Part shown: positions 1 through 8,666 of the stretch, in pieces
Numbering within the stretch: position 1 is the first letter of the stretch
Layout of the letters: each line of letters opens with the position of its first letter
DNA from: Candidatus Viadribacter manganicus
Lineage (GTDB): Bacteria; Pseudomonadota; Alphaproteobacteria; Caulobacterales; Aquidulcibacteraceae
Length of the DNA: 64,000 bases
Assembly (NCBI RefSeq): GCF_001679665.1
Contig: NZ_CP013244.1
Coordinates: 3,531,001 to 3,595,000, forward strand
Reading direction: 5' to 3'
Position numbers and translations under genes: made by a program
The notes under the pieces: model-generated
What the model was told of the DNA's origin: nothing
The model's database searches: none
What the model saw: only the letters and a program-made list of their open reading frames with translations

Positions 1-162
1 GGGGTTGTACTGGTGGTCGGGGCCGCACGTGGCGCTGCGCCGGCTGCGCTCGAAGCCAGGGAATTGCTGCTTGAAGCGGGGGCCAATCTCATGGGCCTCG
101 TTTACGCGGGCGCGGATTCGCCTGCTGTGGCGATCGATCGGCTGCTACGTCAGGCCGGTTGA
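1..162 (+). CDS. C-terminal end of a Wzc/CpsD-type polysaccharide kinase (HfsB-like), truncated by the window edge
   Basis: Frame 1 is open from the first base to a TGA at 160-162 and encodes the last 53 residues of a protein. The segment GVVLVVGAARG, then ALEARELLLEAGANLMGLVY, matches the end of ParA/MinD-fold tyrosine autokinases that control polysaccharide chain length: a late beta strand, a helix with AREL and the final strand before the C-terminus. It runs convergently into a polysaccharide gene cluster and its stop overlaps the end of the next gene by 13 bases. In Caulobacter the corresponding kinase-like gene is hfsB, end gene of hfsDAB. The kinase active site is outside the window, so the family call rests on a short segment and context. 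Confidence 0.6.
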   Translation, partial: GVVLVVGAARGAAPAALEARELLLEAGANLMGLVYAGADSPAVAIDRLLRQAG

Positions 163-1058
163 CGCGTCAGCGCTTGGCCGTAGAAGCGCTGCTCCCAAAA
201 CCAAAATACCTTTCCGGCCCCGCGTGCGGCGCGATCAAGCAAGGTAAGCGCGCGCGAGGTTGAGCCGGCGGCGACGACGACGCTTGCCGCGCCGAAGACA
301 ATGGCCTGAGCCGCGCCAATGCACATGTGACGCGCGAGCGCCGGCATATTGCGTGCTGACCAGGCCAGTTCGCACGGGCCTTGGCCATAGGCGAAGGCGC
401 GCTTCAATCCGTAGGCGAGATGGGTGCGCTCGGCGCCCAAGTGCTCAATGACCTTGGCGTTCGAAGCCCAAGCGAACGTGGCGCCTGCATCGGCCCATGA
501 AGCGAAGAGCGCATCGTCTTCACCGCCGCGCTGATCGGAGCGGGCGTCGAAGGGGTGGAGCGCGTCGAACATTGCGCGTGGTTGCAGCGAATTGCCGATG
601 CCGTAGGCCTCGCACGCGCCGTCTTCGCGAGGGCCGCTGCGTGTATAGAGTTGCTCGTAGAATTCTGCGTTGATGGTGTCTTGATGTGCGCGCGCGAGCA
701 CAGGTCCGAATACGCTTTGCGCGCCGGTTTTGCGGCGCACACCGATTAGGGAGGACAGCCAGTCGGGTGAAGCTTCTTCATCGTCATCAAGCCAAGCGAC
801 GAACTCGCCCCGCGCCAGCTTAAGCGCGGCGTTGCGTGCTTGGGCCACGCCCGGCTTTGGCTCGTGCGCCCAACGAAAAGGAACCGACGCCTCGGCCTCA
901 AGGCGGCGGAATGTGCTGAGGGCTGAGCCTTCTGGAGAGTTGTCGATTGCGATGATCTCGAACGACGCGATGCCGCGCTGTGCGAACGCGCTGCGGACAG
1001 CGCGTAAGAATGAGTCTGGGCGGCGAAATGTGGGGATGAGAACGCTGACTTTTATCAT
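150..1058 (-). CDS. Family 2 glycosyltransferase
   Basis: A 302-residue GT-A fold glycosyltransferase, probably adding a sugar to an undecaprenyl-linked polysaccharide repeat at the cytoplasmic face of the inner membrane. It begins with the classic VSVLIPTFRRP strand and loop, has IIAIDNSPEGS at about 35-45, the metal-binding DDD at 91-93 (WLDDDEE) and an acceptor-side GGEDDALF at 178-185. A hydrophobic helix follows near 245-265. It is the last gene of a five-gene minus-strand series and its ATG overlaps the deacetylase stop by four bases. Its position after an hfsEFGH-like order is where Caulobacter has hfsC (a polymerase), so this gene is not that one; it could play a role like the extra holdfast glycosyltransferases. 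The sugar is unknown. Confidence 0.85.
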   Translation of the reverse strand: MIKVSVLIPTFRRPDSFLRAVRSAFAQRGIASFEIIAIDNSPEGSALSTFRRLEAEASVPFRWAHEPKPGVAQARNAALKLARGEFVAWLDDDEEASPDWLSSLIGVRRKTGAQSVFGPVLARAHQDTINAEFYEQLYTRSGPREDGACEAYGIGNSLQPRAMFDALHPFDARSDQRGGEDDALFASWADAGATFAWASNAKVIEHLGAERTHLAYGLKRAFAYGQGPCELAWSARNMPALARHMCIGAAQAIVFGAASVVVAAGSTSRALTLLDRAARGAGKVFWFWEQRFYGQALTRQPA

Positions 1059-1810
1059 GCGAGCCTCCGTTCAAGTGCGGCCGTCACAGGCAAGATCACG
1101 AAGTCAAGCCTGCGCGCCTCGGTGAGCAGCGATTCCAATTCGTCGGAGCGCGTGCCCCATGGCGAAGGCGTGTCAGCGACATCGTGCGTGAATCCGATCA
1201 CCCACGCCTTGCGCTTGGCCGCGCGCTTCAGCGCCTTCATGACGCGATCCATGCCGCCGGGGCCGAACAGCGGGTAAGCGTGCAATTGGGCAAGGTCCGT
1301 TGCGCCGACATTGAGCCCCGGCAGAATACCGCGCGCAGACATGAAACGCGGTGGCAGGTTGTCTTTCACCTGCGGCTTGGTCTCACCATAGGGGTAGGCG
1401 TGCGAACGCGGTGCTGGCGCACCCATCCGGCGCAGTGCATCGCGATTGTGGGCCAAGTCTTCGAGCGTGGTGAAGACATCGCGCTGTGCGCAATCTGCGT
1501 GGCTTGATGTGTGGCAGCCGATTTCGTGTCCGGCAGCTGCGAGACGCGCAATATCCGGCGCTGCGTAGCCCATGCCGCAAGGACCTTCGACGCCGGCCAT
1601 GCCCGAAGCGGTGTAGTACGTGCCGCGCGCGCCGTGCCGTTCCAGGATACGTGCGCCCTCGATTGCGGCGCTGGCCGGGAAATCGTCGAACGTTATGGAC
1701 AGGACCGGCTCGGCGAATGCGAGCTTTGCGGGACGCGCCGCATAATGCTGCGTCATGCGGCGGCGGACCTTGCTAACGAGATCGCGGCGAGGTGCGTAGG
1801 CGAGGGTCAT
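1055..1810 (-). CDS. hfsH: Polysaccharide deacetylase, HfsH-like
   Basis: A 251-residue NodB-family carbohydrate esterase (CE4) that should remove N-acetyl groups from a polysaccharide or its precursor. The signature parts are visible: SITFDDFP with the catalytic and metal Asp pair at 42-43, and the metal-binding HTSSH at 100-104; SHAYPYGE near 155 matches the RxPYG region. There is no signal peptide, which fits the cytoplasmic deacetylase HfsH of Caulobacter holdfast synthesis rather than a secreted chitin deacetylase. ATGA-type overlaps join it to glycosyltransferase genes on both sides. The family is secure; the hfsH name rests on synteny (sugar transferase, flippase, GT, deacetylase) and similar length. 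Confidence 0.8.
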   Translation of the reverse strand: MTLAYAPRRDLVSKVRRRMTQHYAARPAKLAFAEPVLSITFDDFPASAAIEGARILERHGARGTYYTASGMAGVEGPCGMGYAAPDIARLAAAGHEIGCHTSSHADCAQRDVFTTLEDLAHNRDALRRMGAPAPRSHAYPYGETKPQVKDNLPPRFMSARGILPGLNVGATDLAQLHAYPLFGPGGMDRVMKALKRAAKRKAWVIGFTHDVADTPSPWGTRSDELESLLTEARRLDFVILPVTAALERRLA

Positions 1811-2736
1811 GCCAAGTGCTCCGCATAATGAGAGGCGCGGAGCAGCTTGAAGGCTGCGCAGCGAACACGCATAGGCGCCAGGCCGCGCGGGTCGCGCGCC
1901 AGCCAGCTGTAGATACGACGTTGAGTGTTACGCGCTGGTGAAGCGCGCAGCGCGCTGGCGATCCGGTGGGCGGCGAAGCGCTTGACTTGCGTCGGATGCT
2001 TGCGTGCGAGGCGGCCGAAGTTCGGGCCAGCTTCAGCGGATTTACGCATCAGGGTGGTGACGTCGTCCAGCCCTGCGTGCGTTGCTGAGTTTTCGACATG
2101 CATGATCTCTGCGACGCGCGCGACGTCTAGCGCCCAATCAGTATCCTCGAAGCCCCAGCCGGTGAAGTGCGAGTCGAACGGATGTGCGATGAGGAAGTCG
2201 CGCTCGACGAGCAAGTTCGATGAGGCTGTTGCCTGAGCCGCGCGACGTGCGCGCCGGCGCGCAGGCTGGCAGTCCGAGCCGCCGAAGAGTGCAAAGTGCA
2301 GCGCCGTCTCGGGCGTGCGCTGCGCTTGGGCCAGCGAGAGGCCGCCGAAAGCGACGCGCGGGCCTTGCGTCTCGATGATGCCCAACCAGACCGACAAGAA
2401 TGCCGGCGCGTCCGGCAGCATGTCGGCGTCGAGAAAGAGCACGTAGTCGCCGTTCGCTTCGGAGACGAGGCGGTTGCGCGCCCGGGCGCGACCGAGGTTC
2501 TGGCCGCTGACGATGACCCGCGCCGGCGCGCCAGTGTTGTGCAGCGCGGTGACGACATTGGAGACAAGCTCGGCGGATGCAGAGCCATCGTCCAGCAGCA
2601 CAAACTCAACACCTGCTGGAACGCGACCGAAGTGCTTCAACATGGCGGACGGATCATATCGGTAGAATGGCGTCAGCACGCTGAGGCGCGGCGTATGCGC
2701 GCGATCGCGAACGATGATGGTCTGCTCAGTCGACAT
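1807..2736 (-). CDS. hfsG: Family 2 glycosyltransferase, HfsG-like
   Basis: A 309-residue GT2 enzyme. The N-terminal half shows LSVLTPFYRYDP at 18-29, FVLLDDGS at 45-52, a DAD metal motif at 103-105 in LFLDADM, and GWGFEDTDW at 193-201, the ED acceptor motif seen in chondroitin/hyaluronan-synthase-like transferases. The C-terminal 80 residues are basic. It overlaps the flippase gene by 11 bases at its start and the deacetylase by four at its end, so translation is likely coupled. In Caulobacter the GT between the flippase HfsF and the deacetylase HfsG/H junction is HfsG; the order and length agree. Donor and acceptor are not readable from sequence. Confidence 0.8.
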   Translation of the reverse strand: MSTEQTIIVRDRAHTPRLSVLTPFYRYDPSAMLKHFGRVPAGVEFVLLDDGSASAELVSNVVTALHNTGAPARVIVSGQNLGRARARNRLVSEANGDYVLFLDADMLPDAPAFLSVWLGIIETQGPRVAFGGLSLAQAQRTPETALHFALFGGSDCQPARRRARRAAQATASSNLLVERDFLIAHPFDSHFTGWGFEDTDWALDVARVAEIMHVENSATHAGLDDVTTLMRKSAEAGPNFGRLARKHPTQVKRFAAHRIASALRASPARNTQRRIYSWLARDPRGLAPMRVRCAAFKLLRASHYAEHLA

Positions 2737-4198
2737 GGGCGGTGCTCGAAATGGGTTGGGTGCGGCGTGCGGCGGCGCGGACCGCGGCGTTTAGAAGATC
2801 ACGAATGCCCATCACGTTGAGCGCGATGGCCACAATGGCGTAGATTCCGGCGCCCAATGCGGCGCTCTGAAAGAGACCCAGCGTCGTGTGCGCGCCAGGA
2901 AATGCGATGACCGCGGCCGCCATAAGTGCGGTGGCGGCGGCGATGCGTGTGAGTTGGCTGAGCGGCAGCGGAAGCGGCAACAAGCGGCTCCCGACCAGCG
3001 CCAACAGCACCGCGCCAATGCTTGCGCCTGCCGCTGCGCCGATGGCCGCACCCACCGCACCATGCGTGGCTGAGAGCCATGCGGTCAGTCCGAGCTGAAC
3101 TGCGCCCGGCACAAGCATCAGCAATGCGCGCTGTCCGGTCCGCCGCGTCAGCTGAAACGCTTCCGACCAATAATAAAGGCCGAAGCCCGACATCAGTCCG
3201 GCGATGGCAAGCCACGGCAGTGTCGCGGCGGTTTCTGCGCGCAGCGCTTCGCCGACCATCAAGGTTGCGATCGGCTGTGAAAGCAGCGCCAGGCCGATGC
3301 TGGCCGGAACGGTTATCGCCGCAAGAAGAATAAAGCCGCCGCGCGCAGCGTTGCGGGCTGCGTCAGCGCCCTTATCCTCGTAGGCTGCGAACACGAGCGG
3401 CGCGAAGGCCGCGCTGATGCCCATGAACACGATGTCGAGCGCGCGCGCCAACCCGAAGGCTGCTGCGTAGGCGCCGAGCGGCGCCGTGCCCGCTTCGCCG
3501 GCAAGAACCAAGCGTGCGATCGCTTGGACGCCGAGATCAACCGCCAGCGCGAGCGCCAGCGGCGTGCCATACCCAGCGTAGGAGAGTGAACGAACAATCG
3601 AGGGCGCGCCGCCGCGTGAGTTTTGAACAAGACGGGGCAAATCGAGCAACGCGACGAGTGCGCCAGCCGCCAGCAAACCGACGAACGGCGCTGCGGGACC
3701 GAAGTTCAGTATGACCAAAAGGCCGACGCCGACGGCGAAGCCAACCACCAGATAGACTGTTTCAAGAATTGCGTAACGGCCAAACGCAAGCGCGGCGCGA
3801 TCGCTTTCGCGACCGATGCGCGTGATAAAGCGCAACACCGCGGCGCCCGCAGCAAATAGCGACAGTGCGGCGATATCTTCGCGCAGGCCGGCGAAGGCGA
3901 GCACGCCCGCAGTCGCCGCTAATACGCCAAGACCAAGTGTCAGCGCCAGAACGAGTAATGTCGCGAAGTGATCGGCGAGGCGCTTTTCTGCGCGCGCCGC
4001 GGCGAAGAAGCGGAATGCCGCGGCCTCAGCCCAGGTGAACATCAGCGTGTGCGCCGCCATCGAGATCGACAGCGCCAACGCATAGCGGCCGAAATCTTCG
4101 GGGCTCATCAGGCGCGTGAACGCGGCGATCGCGCCGAACCCAATCAGGGCCTGCGCGAGCTGCAACGGTGCGAGCGAGAGGAAGCGCGCAGTGCTCAC
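2726..4198 (-). CDS. hfsF: Wzx-type polysaccharide flippase, HfsF-like
   Basis: A 490-residue integral membrane protein of the MOP/MATE superfamily, expected to flip undecaprenyl-pyrophosphate-linked repeat units across the inner membrane. It starts with [19 protein letters not shown] and [18 protein letters not shown], the usual opening of Wzx/RfbX proteins, and contains about twelve to fourteen hydrophobic segments with charged loops at the expected spacing. It lies directly after the initiating sugar transferase, overlapping it by four bases. Loss would be expected to block export of whatever polymer the locus makes. An alternative is a teichuronic-type or O-antigen flippase; specificity cannot be told by eye. 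Confidence 0.85.
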   Translation of the reverse strand: MSTARFLSLAPLQLAQALIGFGAIAAFTRLMSPEDFGRYALALSISMAAHTLMFTWAEAAAFRFFAAARAEKRLADHFATLLVLALTLGLGVLAATAGVLAFAGLREDIAALSLFAAGAAVLRFITRIGRESDRAALAFGRYAILETVYLVVGFAVGVGLLVILNFGPAAPFVGLLAAGALVALLDLPRLVQNSRGGAPSIVRSLSYAGYGTPLALALAVDLGVQAIARLVLAGEAGTAPLGAYAAAFGLARALDIVFMGISAAFAPLVFAAYEDKGADAARNAARGGFILLAAITVPASIGLALLSQPIATLMVGEALRAETAATLPWLAIAGLMSGFGLYYWSEAFQLTRRTGQRALLMLVPGAVQLGLTAWLSATHGAVGAAIGAAAGASIGAVLLALVGSRLLPLPLPLSQLTRIAAATALMAAAVIAFPGAHTTLGLFQSAALGAGIYAIVAIALNVMGIRDLLNAAVRAAARRTQPISSTAHVD

Positions 4199-5874
4199 CG
4201 GGTGACCTTGTTGTCCCCGAACAGAACCGGCGCGGTGCGCGCCAAGATCTCAAGATCCAGCCAGAGTGAGGAACGTGCGACGTATTCGAGGTCGAAACGA
4301 ACGCGGCGACGAACGGCGGAGGCGGATGTCACCGGGCCGCGCGAGCCGTTCACCTGGGCCCAGCCGGTGATGCCCGGCTTAACGCGATGGCGGTGTGCAT
4401 ACTCGGCAACGATCTCGGTGAGATCGCGCTCGCACGTTTTCATGCCGACGGCGTGCGGACGTGGGCCGACGAGGCTCATGTCGCCGCGCAGGACGTTGAA
4501 GAGTTGCGGCAGCTCATCGAGGCTGGTGCGGCGCAGGAACGCGCCTACCGGCGTGATGCGCGGATCGTTCTCACGCACTTGGCTCAGCGCCGCGCCCGGA
4601 TCGTGGCGCATGGTGCGGAATTTCAGCACTGTGATGATGCGGTTGTTGAAGCCGTGGCGGCGTTGGCGATAGAGCGCCGGGCCGGGGGTGTCGAGCTTGA
4701 CCAAAGCGGCGATCAGCAGCATCGGCAGCGCGAAAAGCGCGACCAGAAGCGAGCCGACGACGATGTCTTCGACGCGCTTCACGAAAGCGCGGCGGTGGTT
4801 GTGCGGGCGGCCGGAGACGCAGGCCACAGCCGCGCCGCCGAAGCGCTCAACGCGGCGGCCGCGGACGGCGTGGGTGTCGAAATCCAAGAGCAGATCGACG
4901 CGGTTCGGCGCAACCCGCAAACGCTCGATCATCGACTTCACGCGGCCTTCGGCTTTTTGCGTGACGGTGATGATGATGCGATCGACGTTCGGCAGGTCTT
5001 GCCATGCGAGCAGTGCATCGACGCCGCCAATAACCGGAGCTGCGCCGACTTGCGCGGGCGAACGGCCAATGCGGTCATCGACGACAGCAACGATGCGTGC
5101 ATCGCCAGACTTGGCGGCGCGTGCAGCGAGGCGTTGCGCTGCTTGCGTCGCACCGATCAGGACGATGTTTTCAGCGAAGAGACCCTTGCGGTGCGCGGCC
5201 GAAATCCAAATGGCCAGCGCGGCGTGGATGCCCGCCAGCAGCATGGCGGCGAAAGGCAGCGTGGCGGCGAGCGCGGCGGCGCTGCGTGCGTCCGGCGCGA
5301 AGGCGTTAGAAATCAGGAGGCCGACGATCGCGCCGAGGGCAAGGCCGCCCATGCCGCGCTCCGGGCGAATGCGAGCTGGCGAGAAACGATAAAAGTCGGT
5401 GAGCCAGAGTCCGGCCTTCAGCGCGAGCGCGGAAAGGATGAATGCGGCTGCCTGGCCGATGGAGAGTTGCAGGAGCCCCGCGTCAGCGCCCCACATCGCC
5501 GCGAATTGTGCGGCCGCCGCGACGATCACCCAATCTGTCCACTGGAGGGCCTTAGCCGGGAGGCTGGGATCGACATGCATGCCAGGGCGCACTTGGGCGG
5601 GGCTGACCGGCTGGGGCCAGTCATTGGCCGGGGCGCCGGCTGGAATTTCAAACGCGCGATAGGCCAGGTCGGCGGTCGCCAGCGGGAAGTCCGGGTCGCC
5701 GGGCTGGTCAATCGGCAGGCCAAAGAGAGCGAACGCGCCAGCCAATTCGGCCAGGCGCTCGGCCTCGGACTGCGCCGAAACACCAGACGGTTCAGCCTGG
5801 GGCGCCGAGCCGAAGATTTCCGCGCTCGCCTGGTCCAATTCGGCGCCGACGAGCTGCAGTGCGGCCTGAGACAT
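4195..5874 (-). CDS. hfsE: Initiating undecaprenyl-phosphate sugar-1-phosphate transferase, HfsE-like
   Basis: A 559-residue polyprenyl glycosylphosphotransferase that should start repeat-unit synthesis by moving a hexose-1-phosphate onto undecaprenyl phosphate. A polar N-terminal 105 residues precede four to five membrane segments, then a Rossmann CoA-binding-like domain ([28 protein letters not shown]). After KRVEDIVVG and one more membrane segment comes the catalytic PglC-like domain with [27 protein letters not shown] and SLVGPRPHA, then [13 protein letters not shown]. It is first in the minus-strand series, and the 83 bases before it, up to tRNA-Ser, must hold its promoter; AAGGG precedes the ATG. 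The unusually long polar N-terminus (family usually about 460-510 residues) is worth noting. Confidence 0.88.
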   Translation of the reverse strand: MSQAALQLVGAELDQASAEIFGSAPQAEPSGVSAQSEAERLAELAGAFALFGLPIDQPGDPDFPLATADLAYRAFEIPAGAPANDWPQPVSPAQVRPGMHVDPSLPAKALQWTDWVIVAAAAQFAAMWGADAGLLQLSIGQAAAFILSALALKAGLWLTDFYRFSPARIRPERGMGGLALGAIVGLLISNAFAPDARSAAALAATLPFAAMLLAGIHAALAIWISAAHRKGLFAENIVLIGATQAAQRLAARAAKSGDARIVAVVDDRIGRSPAQVGAAPVIGGVDALLAWQDLPNVDRIIITVTQKAEGRVKSMIERLRVAPNRVDLLLDFDTHAVRGRRVERFGGAAVACVSGRPHNHRRAFVKRVEDIVVGSLLVALFALPMLLIAALVKLDTPGPALYRQRRHGFNNRIITVLKFRTMRHDPGAALSQVRENDPRITPVGAFLRRTSLDELPQLFNVLRGDMSLVGPRPHAVGMKTCERDLTEIVAEYAHRHRVKPGITGWAQVNGSRGPVTSASAVRRRVRFDLEYVARSSLWLDLEILARTAPVLFGDNKVTR

Positions 5875-5957
5875 ACTTAATTCGCCCTTGAGACTAGTTT
5901 TGTCCCGAGGGCTCGCGCAAAGGCGGCGCCAATTAACGATAGGGGCTGGTGAAGCGG

Positions 5958-6048
5958 TGGCGGAGACGGAGGGATTCGAACCCTCGATACGCGGTTAACG
6001 TATGCTCCCTTAGCAAGGGAGTGCCTTCAGCCACTCGGCCACGTCTCC
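5958..6048 (-). tRNA. tRNA-Ser (GCU anticodon)
   Basis: The minus strand folds as a class II tRNA: acceptor GGAGACG pairs with CGTCTCC, discriminator G, and the CCA end is encoded. The anticodon loop TTGCTAA closes a CTCCC/GGGAG stem, giving GCT, and the extra arm between anticodon and T arms is long as in serine tRNAs. The T loop reads GTTCGAATC. It lies between the esterase gene and the polysaccharide operon on the same strand. Confidence 0.97.
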
Positions 6049-6131
6049 GGCGGGGGCACGCTTAGCCGCGCTGCCCGATCCGGGCAAGGCGGCATTGCTG
6101 AACCTGTGAGTTAACCGGCCGATGGCGGTCA

Positions 6132-7916
6132 TTAACGGCGCTGTGGGCGACGATAGGTTTGGAGGGTGTGGCGGGAGAAGAATTCCCAAAGGATCTCACC
6201 GGCATCCATGTCCATATTGACGTCGCCCAGTTCTGCCTGCGGGCGTGGATGCCCGGGCCAGGTGTGGCCGCCGCCGTTAATCATATAGAGCACGACGTCC
6301 GCGCCGGATGTGCAGTCGCGCGGAATGAAGCGCACTACCTGGGTGCCGGGAGACTGACCGCCTTCTGCGTAAGTCGTACTTTCGCCGGAGAGGCTGCAGC
6401 CATTGCGGCGCGCGAACATCGCAACCGTATCCTGGATGCCGTAGGAGATGCGGATCGGGTCGCCCATCTCGCGGTTGGCGACGAGCACACCCTCGTACGG
6501 CACGCTTGGATCGGCCGTGCCGTTCATGATGAGAATCGGCGTCGGCGGGCTGCGGCTGCAGACCTGCGACAGCTCCGAATAGAGATTGCCGCTCACCGGC
6601 GCGAAGGCGGCGAATGTGCCGCCGGCCGAGCAGGCCATCCGGTAACTCATGAAGCCGCCGTTTGAAAATCCGCCGAGATAGAGCCGGGTGCGGTCGATGT
6701 TAAAATCGACGGCGACGTCATCCATCAATGTCTGCAAGAAGCCGACGTCGTCCTGCGGGAGTGTTGAGCGGCGCCCAGTTAGAGAGATATCGCGCGCTGA
6801 TATATCGAACTGGGCGTTCCATTCGTTGTCGATGCCGTCGGGATAAACAACTATGAAATTGTGGTTCTCGGCGACGGCGTTCATGCCCGTCATCGAAGCC
6901 ATGCCGCCGCTATTGCCGGGGCGTCCATGCAACAAAACAACCACTGACGCTGGTTGGGCCGGATCATAGGTCGGGGGAGCATAAACGATCCACGAGCGCG
7001 AGCGCCCGCTGCTGCGGGTGTCAGGCAATGTGAACGCAGTGCGATCGAAGAAGAACTGATTGATGAGCGCCGTGGCATCGACGTTCTGACGATTGATTTG
7101 GTAACGGCTGTTGGCGCGGAACCAATTGTGCCCGCCTCCGGCGACGCCAACGTAAGCGACTTGTGCGCCCGATGAGCACGAACCGTAAAGGACGGCGCCT
7201 TCTCGGCCGCTTGCGCTCGGCTCTCCGCATCCATTCACGCGTCGCCACACCGCGAGTGTGTCGTTGACGCCGAGGCGGCGGACATCGATGCCGTTCACAT
7301 CGCCGCCATTGATCGGCGTGTATTGATCGTCGCGGCGTCCGTGTACGATCAGCATCGGGGTTGGCGTGGCGCTGCTGCACGCCTCGCGCGCATAGTCCCA
7401 CATAAGCGCGCCGACGATTGCGACACCGGCGAGCGAGACGGGCGGCCTGCATGCGAGCGCGTACGCCATGCCGCTGTCGTACCCGACCACGTAGATACGG
7501 CTGCGATCGATAGTGAACTCAGCGGCGGCCGCCTCGATCAGATCGGCGATGAAGCCTGCGTCGTCCGCCGCCGGGCCGGGGCGATTGAGCAGTGCGTGGC
7601 CGCCATCATTCCAAAAGCCGGCTAAGGTTTCGGGATAAACGACGATGGCGCCGCGCTGGTCGGCGACGCTCGCCAATCCGCTGATGGCGTGCATCGCTTG
7701 TGGCGATGAAAAGCGTCCGTGCAGCGCGATGATCAGCGGCGCCGCCTGCCCGTGATGATAGGTTGAAGGCTGATAGATTCCGGCAAAGCGCGCTTCGCCG
7801 TCATGTTCATAGCCGCGCATTGCGAGGGCGCGCGAAAAACTTTGGGTATCTTGCGCGTGAGCAACGCCGAATGTCAGCACTGCCGCGAATACCGCTGCGA
7901 TCCATTTCGTAAGCAT
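6132..7916 (-). CDS. Secreted tandem-domain esterase of the PHB depolymerase/feruloyl esterase (LpqC) family; first domain lacks the nucleophile serine
   Basis: A 594-residue exported protein with two alpha/beta-hydrolase domains. The start at 7916 gives a clean signal peptide ([22 protein letters not shown]) and has GGGA seven bases upstream; a longer frame adds 15 residues. Domain 1 is about 30-290, domain 2 about 300-590. Domain 2 keeps a full triad: S418 in GGFSNGG, D469 in ADPSVPY, H551 in GGGHTWPG. Domain 1 has the oxyanion-region ALHGRFSS, D197 and H263 in GGGHNW, but the nucleophile elbow reads GYDSG at 145-149, with Asp147 where Ser should stand. Domain 1 may thus be a dead binding module, or use Asp chemically. 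Substrates of the family include polyhydroxyalkanoates and hydroxycinnamate esters; the real substrate is unknown. Confidence 0.85.
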   Translation of the reverse strand: MLTKWIAAVFAAVLTFGVAHAQDTQSFSRALAMRGYEHDGEARFAGIYQPSTYHHGQAAPLIIALHGRFSSPQAMHAISGLASVADQRGAIVVYPETLAGFWNDGGHALLNRPGPAADDAGFIADLIEAAAAEFTIDRSRIYVVGYDSGMAYALACRPPVSLAGVAIVGALMWDYAREACSSATPTPMLIVHGRRDDQYTPINGGDVNGIDVRRLGVNDTLAVWRRVNGCGEPSASGREGAVLYGSCSSGAQVAYVGVAGGGHNWFRANSRYQINRQNVDATALINQFFFDRTAFTLPDTRSSGRSRSWIVYAPPTYDPAQPASVVVLLHGRPGNSGGMASMTGMNAVAENHNFIVVYPDGIDNEWNAQFDISARDISLTGRRSTLPQDDVGFLQTLMDDVAVDFNIDRTRLYLGGFSNGGFMSYRMACSAGGTFAAFAPVSGNLYSELSQVCSRSPPTPILIMNGTADPSVPYEGVLVANREMGDPIRISYGIQDTVAMFARRNGCSLSGESTTYAEGGQSPGTQVVRFIPRDCTSGADVVLYMINGGGHTWPGHPRPQAELGDVNMDMDAGEILWEFFSRHTLQTYRRPQRR

Positions 7917-8012
7917 GCGCGAATCCCGAGTTGTGATCGCATCAACTCGCGCCTCCGTCACCTACGCTAAACACATCTCCGCGAGGTGCTGCGAACCAAC
8001 GGGGATTTGCGA

Positions 8013-8663
8013 CTAACGCTCGGCGAGGCCGGCCTGGTTCATGCGCCAGATCAGGTGATCCAAGCGGTCCTGCCCGAAGAAGGGCTCGTTCTGGAAAACG
8101 AAGAGTGGCACGCCCCAGTGGCCGGCATCGCGCTGGTCGGCGACGTTTTGCGTGATCTCGGCGCCCAGGTCTTCGCCGTTGTCGCGGACTTCCGCTTCGA
8201 TGGCGCCCGCATCGAGCCCCGCTTCGGCGGCGGCATTGCTTAGGTGGTCGCCCTCATGCCAAGCGTCGACTTCGCCGGACCAGATTTTGTGCGAGGCGCG
8301 GCGCGCGAACTCGAAGCCGCGACCAGCGCGTGTGGCGGCGACGGCCATGCGGCTGACGCGATGAATGTACGGCTGCTCCGCCGCCACTTCTCCTGAAGCA
8401 ATATCCATGATGATCGGATCAGGCCGGGGCCAGCGATAGGGAATGTTGTTCATCTGCGAGATACGAAACGTGTCGCGCAGCAGGTAAGGCGGCCAAAGCG
8501 GGTTCACGGACTTGAAGAAGCCCGGAATACGGATCGCGATTGGAGTTACGATGCGCATGCGGGGCTTTAGATCGTATTTCGCCATTAGCGCCTCGACTTG
8601 CGGCGCGGCCAGATACGAATAAGGGCTGCGGAACGAGAAATAAAAATCGAACTCAAGTGTCAT
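8013..8663 (-). CDS. DsbA-fold protein of the 2-hydroxychromene-2-carboxylate isomerase family
   Basis: A 216-residue kappa-class GST/DsbA-fold protein. The N-terminus FDFYFSFRSPYSYLA carries SPYS where thiol oxidoreductases have CxxC, with the serine used as glutathione ligand in HCCA isomerase. IRIPGFFKSVNP and WPRPDP loops and the C-terminal GHWGVPLFVFQNEPFFGQDRL are typical of the family. HCCA isomerase acts in naphthalene degradation, but most chromosomal members have unknown substrates. No other aromatic degradation gene is near. It follows the PLP enzyme gene by three bases on the same strand, so the two are very likely co-transcribed and might act on one substrate class. Confidence 0.8.
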   Translation of the reverse strand: MTLEFDFYFSFRSPYSYLAAPQVEALMAKYDLKPRMRIVTPIAIRIPGFFKSVNPLWPPYLLRDTFRISQMNNIPYRWPRPDPIIMDIASGEVAAEQPYIHRVSRMAVAATRAGRGFEFARRASHKIWSGEVDAWHEGDHLSNAAAEAGLDAGAIEAEVRDNGEDLGAEITQNVADQRDAGHWGVPLFVFQNEPFFGQDRLDHLIWRMNQAGLAER

Positions 8664-8666
8664 GGG

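Noticed and set aside
4387-5880. A 497-codon plus-strand frame opposite the sugar transferase gene
   Set aside because: The minus-strand protein has clear sugar transferase motifs; the antisense product is repetitive in Arg/Ala/Gly and matches nothing.
6072-6086. Terminator between the esterase gene and tRNA-Ser
   Set aside because: The TGCCCG/CGGGCA stem has only six pairs and no U-run on either strand; kept out as too weak.
8013-8663. Thiol-disulfide oxidoreductase (DsbA) function
   Set aside because: The active-site CxxC is replaced by SPYS, which indicates the HCCA isomerase/kappa GST group.
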